Shown here: piece after piece, positions 1 through 6,926 of the stretch
Layout: each line of letters begins with the position of its first letter
Position numbering within the stretch: position 1 is the stretch's first letter
Source of the DNA: DASXSB01 sp036506275
GTDB lineage: Bacteria; Methylomirabilota; Methylomirabilia; Rokubacteriales; CSP1-6
DNA length: 19,189 nt
Reading direction: 5' to 3'
Assembly (NCBI GenBank): GCA_036506275.1
Contig: DASXSB010000029.1
Location: 1-19,189, forward strand
Program-made: the position numbers and the translations under genes
The notes under the pieces: model-generated
Databases searched by the model: none
What the model was told of the DNA's origin: nothing
The model's input: the letters and a program-made list of their open reading frames with translations, nothing else

Positions 1-20
1 CCCCCCCCCCCCCCCCCCCC
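1..20. other. 20-base cytosine homopolymer at the window edge
   Basis: Twenty consecutive C open the window and no comparable run occurs elsewhere in it. It lies at the cut end of a coding frame and would add seven prolines to a protein family not known for that. A sequencing or assembly artefact at a contig end is the likeliest explanation. Confidence 0.6.
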
Positions 21-543
21 GCGACTCTGGTTTTCGCCACGCGTCGCCGTCGTTTCGCCGAGCGACGCCAATTTCGAGGCCTTCGTCAGGCGCGCGGACG
101 CGCTCATGGACCCGCCCGTGGTCGTTCACACTCCGGATCAACTCCTGCGGGAGCCACCGAGTCAGCGCTTGCGCGCGAATGCTTCGGCGTCGCGCGAGGA
201 AGCGTCGTCGATCGGCCGTCTCCCCGGGGCGACGGCCGTTTCGGCGGCCGTGATCGCGTACTCGCCGCGGGAGCTCGTGTTCGATGTCGACGCCGGTGAG
301 GACGGCTGGCTGCTCGTGACCGAGCGCTGGGGACGGAGCTGGCGGCTGACCGTGAACGGTGCCGCCCAGGCGAACTACGGCGCCAATTTCATCTTCCGAG
401 CGGCACCGGTCACGGCCGGCCACAATCACGTTTCCTTCGTGTACGTGCCGCTTGCATTCCCGTGGCTGCCGCTGATGAGCTGGGGGAGCCTGGCCCTGGT
501 CGCCGGTCTGCGGACGGCGGTCATGGCTCGTAGTCGTACGTAG
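1..543 (+). CDS. C-terminal fragment of a YfhO-like membrane protein (5' end missing)
   Basis: The frame is open from the first base to the TAG at 541-543, so this is the tail of a longer gene. The first seven codons would be poly-proline from the C run and are probably not real. The readable part resembles the C-terminal extracytoplasmic domain of YfhO/GT-C-like membrane proteins: a 'GWLLVTERWGRSWRLTVNG' strand pair (the family's 'pGW' segment), then 'YGANFIFRAAPVTAGHNHV' (the family's ranylfRavpvpaGeH-type motif), then one hydrophobic segment (PLAFPWLPLMSWGSLALVAG) as the last membrane helix. Family members are large multi-pass proteins linked to glycosylation of envelope polymers. The catalytic or membrane core lies outside the window, so the specific role cannot be given. 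An internal ATG at 106 exists but lies inside the continuous domain and is not favoured. Confidence 0.55.
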   Translation, partial: PPPPPPPRLWFSPRVAVVSPSDANFEAFVRRADALMDPPVVVHTPDQLLREPPSQRLRANASASREEASSIGRLPGATAVSAAVIAYSPRELVFDVDAGEDGWLLVTERWGRSWRLTVNGAAQANYGANFIFRAAPVTAGHNHVSFVYVPLAFPWLPLMSWGSLALVAGLRTAVMARSRT

Positions 544-730
544 GCATCCTGCCGCGTGTTCGGGAACAATGCCCGGGCGCGCGGCGCGCGATGGATCACC
601 GGCGCCACGTTTTCGCGCTGTTCGCACATGGCATTTCTGATGCTCTCCTCGCTCGCGGGTCAATGCTGTTAGCCCAACCCTGATGTGAGGCGACCCCGCG
701 GGCCCCCGCCTTCCGTCGATGAGGAGTGTC

Positions 731-2080
731 ATGAGCGACACCTTGCGCGCCCAGATCGCCGGTTCCGTCATCTCGCCGTCGGATGCGGCGTACGACGACG
801 CTCGCCGTGTTCACAACGGAATGATCGATCGCCGGCCGGCGCTCGTCGTCCGCGCCCACGGCACCGCCGATGTGCAGGCGGCCGTCCGCTTCGCCCGCGA
901 GCAGGGCCTCGAGATCGCCGTCCGTGGCGGCGGCCACAACGTCGCCGGTAACGCCGTCTGCGACGGCGGCCTCATGATCGACCTGTCGGCGATGCGCGGC
1001 GTGCATGTCGATCCCCGGGCGCGGCGGGCGCGGGTGCAGGGCGGCGCGACGTGGGGAGACTACAACCGCGAGACCCAGCTCCACGGTCTCGCCAGCACCG
1101 GCGGCATCGTGTCCACCACGGGCGTCGGGGGCCTCACCCTCGGCGGTGGGCTGGGCTGGCTGATGGGCAAGCACGGCATGGCCGTGGACAGTCTTCGCGC
1201 CGTGGAGCTCGTCACCGCCACCGGCGAGGTGGTGCACGCCGACATCAAACAGCATCCCGATCTCTTCTGGGCGGTGCGCGGCGGCGGCGGGAACTTCGGT
1301 GTCGCCACCTGGCTCGAGTACGAGCTCTATCCGGTGGGCCCCACCGTCGTCGGCGGGCTCGTCGCGCATCCGTTCTCGGCCGCGCGCGACCTCCTCCGCT
1401 TCTATCGTGACTTCACGGCATCGCTCCCCGACGAGCTGACGGCATTCGCCGGTGTCATCCACGCGCCCGACGGGTCGGGGACCAAGCTGGCGGCCATCGT
1501 GGTCTGCTACGCGGGAGATCTGAAGGCCGGTGAGAAGGCGGTGGCGCCCGTCAAGCAGTTCGGCGCGCCGGTCATGGACGTGATCGGACCGATGCCATAC
1601 GCGGCGGTCAACATGCTCTTCGACGCCGGGTTCCCGCGGGGCGCGCTCAACTACTGGAAATCGAACTTCCTCGGGGAGCTGTCAGACGCGGCGATCGAGA
1701 CGATGATCGAGCGCTTCCCCGCCGCCCCCTCGCCGATGAGCGCACTGCTCCTCGAGCACTTCCACGGCGCGGCGACGCGGGTGGGGCCGACGGACACGGC
1801 CTTTCCGCACCGCAGCGTGGGCTACAACTTCCTGACGGTGGGCGAGTGGGTGGACGCCTCGACCACCGCCGCCAACGTCTCCTGGGTGCGAGACGCGTAC
1901 GCGGCGATGGCCCCGCACTTCACCACGGGCCGGTACGTCAACTATCTGAACGCCGACGACATGGGCAACGACGGCGCCATCGCGGCCGCGTTCGGGCCGA
2001 ACGGAAAGCGTCTGCGCGAGATCAAGCGGAAGTACGATCCGGAGAACGTCTTCCACCTGAACCAGAACATCAAGCCGTGA
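731..2080 (+). CDS. FAD-linked oxidase, berberine-bridge-enzyme-like (FAD_binding_4 + BBE domain)
   Basis: 449 aa, the usual size for bacterial members. The N-terminal PCMH-type FAD domain shows 'VRGGGHNVAG' (residues 65-73), whose His69 is at the position that carries 8-alpha-histidyl FAD, followed by 'STTGVGGLTLGGGLGWL' and 'RGGGGNFG'. The C-terminus has the BBE segment (YVNYLNADD, then KRKYDPENVFHLNQN), which closes over the flavin. Where bicovalent enzymes have the second flavin-linking Cys (G-x-C-P-x-V-G-V-G-G), this protein has Val127, so a single covalent link is predicted. Such enzymes oxidise alcohols, sugars or secondary metabolites with O2; the substrate cannot be read. No signal peptide is evident. 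ATG 731 is preferred over the in-frame ATG at 719 because GAGGAG at 721-726 lies just upstream of it, although the 4-base spacing is short. The gene stands alone and converges on the HdeD gene. Confidence 0.9.
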   Translation: MSDTLRAQIAGSVISPSDAAYDDARRVHNGMIDRRPALVVRAHGTADVQAAVRFAREQGLEIAVRGGGHNVAGNAVCDGGLMIDLSAMRGVHVDPRARRARVQGGATWGDYNRETQLHGLASTGGIVSTTGVGGLTLGGGLGWLMGKHGMAVDSLRAVELVTATGEVVHADIKQHPDLFWAVRGGGGNFGVATWLEYELYPVGPTVVGGLVAHPFSAARDLLRFYRDFTASLPDELTAFAGVIHAPDGSGTKLAAIVVCYAGDLKAGEKAVAPVKQFGAPVMDVIGPMPYAAVNMLFDAGFPRGALNYWKSNFLGELSDAAIETMIERFPAAPSPMSALLLEHFHGAATRVGPTDTAFPHRSVGYNFLTVGEWVDASTTAANVSWVRDAYAAMAPHFTTGRYVNYLNADDMGNDGAIAAAFGPNGKRLREIKRKYDPENVFHLNQNIKP

Positions 2081-2140
2081 GGCATCGACCGCCCCGCGCG
2101 CAGGAGGACGAGAGGCGCGGCCTCGCCCGCCTGGCGAAGC

Positions 2141-2713
2141 TCACGCCCGGCCCGGGTACGGCTGCGGGCGGGGGAGCTGTGTCCTCAGCGCCCGCAGCCG
2201 GAAGCCGAGCGACACCATGAGGATGCCGGCGACGAACGCGAAGGCGCCGATCCACCACACGAGGGCGAGCGCACCGGCGCCGGGCGCGACGATGAGGACG
2301 ACGCCGAACAGAATGGACAGGACGCCCACCGCCGCCAACAGCCATTCGTGCTCGAGCTCGCGGCGGAGGTGAATGGCGGCCACGACCTCGAAGACGCCTC
2401 GCACGATCGCCCACACGGCGATCAGATACAGAAGGGCGAGCGCGGTGACGCCGGGCCAGAGGAACGCGACCAGACCGGCCGCGATGGCCGTCAGCCCGGC
2501 CAGGAAGACGCCCCACGGGAATGCTCCCAGGCGGCGACCGACGAACGCCCAGGCCACGGCCATGATTCCATCCGCGAGCGCGTACGCGCCGTAGAGCAGG
2601 ACGAGGACCACGACCGTCATCCCGGGCCAGAGGAACGCGCTGAGCCCAAAGAGAATCGCGAACACCCCACGCAACACGATCGCCCACCAGTTCTGCGCCA
2701 GAGTCGTCAGCAT
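2141..2713 (-). CDS. HdeD family (DUF308) membrane protein
   Basis: 190 aa of mostly hydrophobic sequence forming about six membrane helices, arranged as repeated pairs with the family's 'LFGLSAFLWPGMT' and 'AAGLVAFLWPGVT' motifs (helix, then W-P-G turn) and a third, looser 'LFGVVLIVAPGAG'. The length matches HdeD/DUF308 proteins. E. coli HdeD is an inner-membrane acid-resistance protein; many environmental homologues have no assigned role. The ATG at 2713 is chosen over a GTG 19 codons upstream because a G-rich ribosome site (AGGGGGG on the minus strand, about 2719-2725) precedes it and homologues begin near 'NWWAIVLRGV'. The gene is convergent with the FAD oxidase and divergent from the B3/B4 gene, so it is probably transcribed alone. 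Confidence 0.88.
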   Translation of the reverse strand: MLTTLAQNWWAIVLRGVFAILFGLSAFLWPGMTVVVLVLLYGAYALADGIMAVAWAFVGRRLGAFPWGVFLAGLTAIAAGLVAFLWPGVTALALLYLIAVWAIVRGVFEVVAAIHLRRELEHEWLLAAVGVLSILFGVVLIVAPGAGALALVWWIGAFAFVAGILMVSLGFRLRALRTQLPRPQPYPGRA

Positions 2714-2944
2714 CGTCGTGCCCCCCTGTTGCCCGGCGAGCGGCGTACGTAAAGCGCGCCGGAGGCCCACGCCTCCATGAGCCAGCGTGCGCCGGTCGGC
2801 GTGCCGGCGAAACGCGGCCGCGCGACACGATAGACTGGGTCGCCGGGCCTCGCCTATACGGCTTTGGGACTACTATCGTTCGCGCTGAACGGAGGAGCGG
2901 ATCGGCGCGCCCACGAGTTGCAGCGCCTCTTCACGAGGTGACCC

Positions 2945-3637
2945 ATGTACTTCTGCCACGCGGATGCGATCTGGGCGGACTACCCGGAGCTCGTTCCGGC
3001 CGTGGTGCACGCGCGAGGAATCACGAGCAAGCCGGCGGCCGGGCCACGGTTGACGACGTACTACGAGATCGCCGAGTCTCGGCTCGCCACCACGTCAGAA
3101 GGCGAGCTGGTCCCCATACAGGCGTGGCGGCGCGTGTTCTCGAGGATGGGACTGAAGCCCACGCAATATCGGTCTGCCGCGGAGTCGCTCCTGCGCCGGT
3201 TCCGAAAAGAAAAGTCGTTACCGCAGATCCATCCGCTGATCGACGTCTGCAACGCCATTTCCGTGGCCTACGCCATTCCGATCGCCGTCTTCGACGTGTC
3301 GAAGATCGCCGACTACGTCGAGGTCCGGTATGCGACGGGAGCGGAGACCTACCTCTCGTTTTCCGGCGAAACGGAGAATCCGGAGCCCGGAGAAGTGATT
3401 TTTGCCGACAGCGCGGGAAGAGCCCACGCTCGGCGCTGGACGAATCGCCAGAGCCGGTATTCGGCGATCGACGACGGGACCATGGCCGCGTTGATCGTCG
3501 CCGAGGGCGTCCACGGTTCCGCGAACGAAGATCTCGCGAAGGTCGGCGCCGCCATTGCGGGAGAGCTGAATGCCCTTTGGTCCGTCCCCGCCGCCGCCAG
3601 GGTCTTGACGAGATCGTCGGCGCGGTTCGAGTTTTGA
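2945..3637 (+). CDS. Free-standing B3/B4 tRNA-editing-domain protein
   Basis: 230 aa, soluble. It carries the B3/B4 domain of phenylalanyl-tRNA synthetase beta chains (PF03483 type): 'YRSAAESLLRRFRKEKSLP' then 'HPLIDVCNAISVAYAIPIA' at roughly residues 78-117, and 'PGEVIFADSAGRAHARRW' with 'NRQSRY' and 'DGTMAALIVAEG' toward the C-terminus. In PheRS this domain clears mischarged Tyr-tRNA(Phe). Stand-alone proteins of this size are common in bacteria and are usually annotated only as B3/4 domain proteins; trans-editing or amino-acid-related roles are plausible but not shown by the sequence. GAGGTG at 2935-2940 supports ATG 2945. It has its own upstream gap of about 230 bp (divergent from HdeD) and is followed by 161 bp before the transporter operon, so it probably forms its own unit. 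Confidence 0.85.
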   Translation: MYFCHADAIWADYPELVPAVVHARGITSKPAAGPRLTTYYEIAESRLATTSEGELVPIQAWRRVFSRMGLKPTQYRSAAESLLRRFRKEKSLPQIHPLIDVCNAISVAYAIPIAVFDVSKIADYVEVRYATGAETYLSFSGETENPEPGEVIFADSAGRAHARRWTNRQSRYSAIDDGTMAALIVAEGVHGSANEDLAKVGAAIAGELNALWSVPAAARVLTRSSARFEF

Positions 3638-3713
3638 CGACGGCGCTTTCCAGAGCAAGCGTCGGGGCCGCCCCTTGACGATACGTCTGTCCCGGAGCAG
3701 GATCATCGCCCAA

Positions 3714-3746
3714 GGAGCCCGGGCCCAGCCGGGCGGTCTCGGCTCC
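3714..3746 (+). promoter_or_regulatory. Two mutually exclusive hairpins in the leader of the transporter operon
   Basis: GGAGCC (3714-3719) can pair with GGCTCC (3741-3746). Alternatively GCCCGG (3717-3722) can pair with CCGGGC (3729-3734), and the two pairings compete for bases 3717-3719. They lie about 50-85 bases before the ATG of the solute-binding protein. A TTGACG at 3674-3679 upstream could be a -35 box, but no good -10 follows. A role in leader control is a guess; G+C-rich DNA produces such structures by chance. Confidence 0.2.
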
Positions 3747-3798
3747 AGGAACACTCCGGGCCGGCGTACGAACTGGCGCGACATATAAGGGGAAACGC

Positions 3799-5109
3799 AT
3801 GGCACAGCCCATACCGTCTGAGCCCAGCCGTCGTGACTTTCTGAAGCTCGCCGCCGGGGCGGCCGGCGCCGCCGGCGTCGTCGGTGCTCCCTGGGTGGCC
3901 CGGAAAGTCCAGGCCAAGCCGACGACCATCGTCTTCGCGCGCGAAAGCTCCTACGTGAAGAACTTCGATGAGCACTTCCAGAAGGTCATGATCCCGGCCT
4001 ACCAGAAGGCCACCGGCATCAAGATCGACTACCAGATCCAGGCCGCGGGCGGCAGCGCCGTGCCGCAGCTCGTCTCGATGGTCGAGAACAAGTCCGGCGC
4101 CGATCTCGCCTGGGTTCAGCAGGAGTGGCTCTACCGCGATGCCCTCGTGGACGTCTCCGACATCGCGGAAGCGGTGGGCAAGGAGCAAGGCGGCTGGTAC
4201 GAGGAGATCAAGGCCCTGTCCGTCGACAACGGCAAGTGGAAGTCCGTGCCTCAAGCGAACATCGGCCAGTGCATGGTCTACCGCAAGGATTGGTTCGAGG
4301 AAGCCGGGATCAAGAGTTTCCCGGAGACGTGGGACGAGTTCCTCGAGGCCGGCATCAAGCTCAAGGCGAAGGGCCATCCGTACGGGATGTCCATGGGGCA
4401 CGGCTTCGCCGACAACTACTCCTGGCTGTACCCCTTGCTGTGGTCGTACGGCGTGACGGTCATGGACAAGACGGGCAAGAAAGTGGCGCTCGACACCAAC
4501 GAGACCGCGAAGGCCGTCGACTACGTGCGCAAGCTCTACAAGGAAGCCTGCATCGAGGACTGCGTGGGGTGGCTGGATCCGCACAACAACAAGGCGTTCC
4601 TCACCAGCCAGATCTCGTGCACCAACAACGCATACAGCATCATGGTGTCGGCCAAGCGCGATCTGCCCGAGATGGGGAAGGTGGTCGACCACGCGCTCAA
4701 TCCCAAGGGTCCCAACGGGCAGCGCTACCATTCGCTCGTGCCGGTGACACATGGCGTGTTCGCCTATGGCCCCGACCCCCAGGCCGCCAAGGACTTCCTG
4801 CGCTGGATCATGGACCCGAAGCAGTACCGCCCCTGGATCTCCTCGGGTGACATGTACTTCGCGCCGTACCTGCACGCGTTCGACAAGTTCCCCGACTGGG
4901 ACATCGAGCCGCGCGTCAAGCCGTACCAGAAGGTGCTCGAAACCGGGAAGCTCACGTCGTGGCCGGCGCCGGCGAACAGGGCGCACGGCGCGGTGATCAA
5001 TCGCTGGGTCGTGATCGACATGTTCTCCAAGGCGTGCACGGGCGCGCCGACGAAGACCGTTATCGCGGAGGCGGTGGGTCAGCTCAAGCAGATTTACGGG
5101 GTCGCATGA
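3799..5109 (+). CDS. ABC transporter solute-binding protein, family 1, Tat-exported
   Basis: 436 aa periplasmic receptor of a MalE/UgpB-like importer. A twin-arginine signal is clear: S-R-R-D-F-L-K at residues 10-16, then an Ala/Gly-rich hydrophobic stretch and a probable cleavage site near VQA (residue 39). The mature part has the two-lobe SBP_bac_1 pattern: 'IDYQIQAAGGSAVPQLVSM' early, 'MVYRKDWFEEAGIKSFPETW' in the middle (the classic lYYNkdlfkkAGi-P-TWde motif) and 'AAKDFLRWIMDP' late. Export in folded form by Tat is typical of this family in several environmental lineages. AGGGG just upstream supports ATG 3799. Its stop overlaps the start of the first permease (ATGA), so the two are translationally coupled. 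The ligand is probably a sugar, polyol or similar small solute, but the sequence does not identify it. Confidence 0.93.
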   Translation: MAQPIPSEPSRRDFLKLAAGAAGAAGVVGAPWVARKVQAKPTTIVFARESSYVKNFDEHFQKVMIPAYQKATGIKIDYQIQAAGGSAVPQLVSMVENKSGADLAWVQQEWLYRDALVDVSDIAEAVGKEQGGWYEEIKALSVDNGKWKSVPQANIGQCMVYRKDWFEEAGIKSFPETWDEFLEAGIKLKAKGHPYGMSMGHGFADNYSWLYPLLWSYGVTVMDKTGKKVALDTNETAKAVDYVRKLYKEACIEDCVGWLDPHNNKAFLTSQISCTNNAYSIMVSAKRDLPEMGKVVDHALNPKGPNGQRYHSLVPVTHGVFAYGPDPQAAKDFLRWIMDPKQYRPWISSGDMYFAPYLHAFDKFPDWDIEPRVKPYQKVLETGKLTSWPAPANRAHGAVINRWVVIDMFSKACTGAPTKTVIAEAVGQLKQIYGVA

Positions 5110-6050
5110 GCCGAGTCGTCGAGGCATCGCGGGCGCCCGCTCTCGAACGCGCGCACCGGCCCTTCGCCTGGGGCCGGTTACGCGAGTTCGTGGAGCGGGA
5201 GGCCGTGTTCAGCTGGTTGATGTTCACGCCGCCCGTGCTGTTCCTGCTGGCCTTCCTCGGCTATCCGTTCTTCTACGGCGTGTACCTCAGTTTCTTCCGC
5301 CGGGAGGTGGCCGGTCCCGCCACCTTCGTCGGCCTGGGCAACTTCGTCAAGCTCGCCGACGATCCCATCTTCTGGCAGTCCATCGGAAACACGATCAAGT
5401 TCACGGCGGCGGCCACGGTGCTCAAGGCGCTGGGCGGGCTCGGCATGGCCCTCGTGATGAACCAGAACTTCCGGATGAAAGCTCTCACCAGAGCCATGCT
5501 GCTGCTGCCCTTCATCGTACCGACCGTGCTCAGCACGGTCGCGTGGCAGTGGATCTTCGATCCCGGCCTCGGTCTCTTCAACCGCTTGCTCGTGGTGAGC
5601 GGGCTCACGAAGACGGGCGTGTCGTGGCTGGGCACGCCGACCATGGCCATGATCTCCATCATCATCGTCAACACGTGGCGCGGCCTCCCCTTCTTCGGCA
5701 TTTCGATCCTCGCCGGCCTCCAGACGATTCCCGTCGAGCTGCACGAGTCCGCGACGATCGACGGCGCCGGGAGCTGGGGGCGCTTTCGTTACGTGACGCT
5801 GCCCTCGCTCCTGCCGGTGATCTTCATCGTCACCACGTTCTCGATCATCTTCACGTTCTTCGACTTCCAGCTCGTGTACGTGCTCACGGGTGGCGGCCCT
5901 GCGAATTCCACGCACCTGATGGCGACCTATGCCTATAGCCTCAGCATGGGCGCGGGCCAGATGGGCCTGGGATCGGCGGTGGCGCTCAGCATGGTGCCCG
6001 TCCTCGGTCTGCTGCTCGTGCTGCTGACCTTCTACGTGCGCAAGGCCTGA
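5106..6050 (+). CDS. ABC transporter permease, MalF/UgpA type
   Basis: 314 aa inner-membrane subunit with about six helices. An N-terminal helix (SWLMFTPPVLFLLAFLGYPF) follows a cytoplasmic tail of about 35 residues. The EAA loop, which docks onto the ATPase, is at about residues 211-237: 'ELHESATIDGAGSWGRF' followed by 'TLPSLLP'. The 'QLVYVLTGGGPANST' segment near the C-terminus is characteristic of MalF/UgpA-type permeases. The ATG at 5106 overlaps the stop of the solute-binding protein by four bases, which fixes the start; the frame remains open upstream but that part overlaps the preceding gene. It should heterodimerise with the next gene's product. Confidence 0.93.
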   Translation: MSRVVEASRAPALERAHRPFAWGRLREFVEREAVFSWLMFTPPVLFLLAFLGYPFFYGVYLSFFRREVAGPATFVGLGNFVKLADDPIFWQSIGNTIKFTAAATVLKALGGLGMALVMNQNFRMKALTRAMLLLPFIVPTVLSTVAWQWIFDPGLGLFNRLLVVSGLTKTGVSWLGTPTMAMISIIIVNTWRGLPFFGISILAGLQTIPVELHESATIDGAGSWGRFRYVTLPSLLPVIFIVTTFSIIFTFFDFQLVYVLTGGGPANSTHLMATYAYSLSMGAGQMGLGSAVALSMVPVLGLLLVLLTFYVRKA

Positions 6051-6051
6051 C

Positions 6052-6897
6052 ATGGTCGGCGAGCTGACCTGGCGCAAGCGGCTCTGCGGGCTCTGGATCC
6101 CGCTTGCGCTCTTCTACGTCGTGGCTCTCTTTCCGTTCACGTGGATGGCGGCCACCTCGCTCAAGACCAACGCCGAGCTCTATGACCCCAAAGCCATGCC
6201 GCTCACCATCCGGCATCCATCCCTGGTCCACTACATCGACTTGCTGCGCGAGACCAACTTCGTCACGTGGATCGCGAACACGATGCTGGTGGCGGTGGTG
6301 GCGACCGGCATCTCCCTCTTGCTCGGCAGCATGCTGGCCTACCCGCTGGCGCGCATGCGGTTTCGCGGCGCTCCGCTGCTGGCCATCACGGTGGCCGTGA
6401 CCTACCTGGTTCCGCAGACGCTGGTGTTCGTTCCCATGGCGGATCTCATCGGTCGGCTGAAGCTCGGCAACACGCTCAGCGCCGTGATGTTGACCTATCC
6501 CACGCTGCTCGTGCCCTTCATCGCCTGGCTGCTCATGGGCTACTTCAAGACGGTGCCGAAGGAGCTCGAGGAGCAGGCGTTGATCGACGGCGCCAGCCGC
6601 TGGCGCGCCATGACCCGGGTGATCCTTCCTCTCTGCCTGCCCGGCTTCCTGTCCGCGGGCATCTTCGCCTTCACGCTGGCTCAGAACGAGTTCCTGTACG
6701 CGCTGCTCTTCCTCAGCCGGTCGAGCGTGCGCACGGTTCCGATCGGCGTCGTGGGCGAGCTGATCCGCGGAGACGCGTTCTATTGGGGCCAGCTCATGGC
6801 GGGGGCGCTGCTGGGGTCGATTCCCGTCGCGCTGATCTATTCGTTCTTCGTGAAGTACTACGTCGCCGGTCTCACCGCGGGCGCCGTCAAGGGCTAG
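6052..6897 (+). CDS. ABC transporter permease, MalG/UgpE type
   Basis: 281 aa, six predicted helices, usual length for MalG-type subunits. The start has the family's 'ALFPFTWMAATSLKT' segment in helix 1 with the following periplasmic loop. The EAA loop is at about residues 171-197 ('ELEEQALIDGASRWRAM' then 'ILPLCLPG'), and the C-terminal 'VKYYVAGLTAGAVKG' is the standard MalG ending. The gene starts one base after the stop of the first permease, so the three transport genes form one operon. No nucleotide-binding subunit precedes or follows: the next gene is a hydrolase and the gene after that is on the other strand. The importer must therefore borrow an ATPase encoded elsewhere. Confidence 0.93.
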   Translation: MVGELTWRKRLCGLWIPLALFYVVALFPFTWMAATSLKTNAELYDPKAMPLTIRHPSLVHYIDLLRETNFVTWIANTMLVAVVATGISLLLGSMLAYPLARMRFRGAPLLAITVAVTYLVPQTLVFVPMADLIGRLKLGNTLSAVMLTYPTLLVPFIAWLLMGYFKTVPKELEEQALIDGASRWRAMTRVILPLCLPGFLSAGIFAFTLAQNEFLYALLFLSRSSVRTVPIGVVGELIRGDAFYWGQLMAGALLGSIPVALIYSFFVKYYVAGLTAGAVKG

Positions 6898-6926
6898 CGC
6901 CTCCGACCCGCCCTCGGCCTCGCGTG

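Noticed and set aside
2112..2124. GAGGC-GCG-GCCTC stem between the FAD oxidase and HdeD genes
   Set aside because: Five pairs with a three-base loop is easily found by chance at this base composition and no T-run follows.
3703..5127. Long minus-strand open frame (474 codons) opposite the solute-binding protein
   Set aside because: It mirrors a clear Tat-exported binding protein codon for codon; its translation is His/Arg/Val-rich without motifs, as expected from the complement of G+C-rich coding DNA.
6267..6926. Upstream extension of the hydrolase frame through the second permease
   Set aside because: It overlaps a well-defined MalG-type permease in another frame and is Arg/Ala/Gly-rich; a signal peptide starts at ATG 6927.
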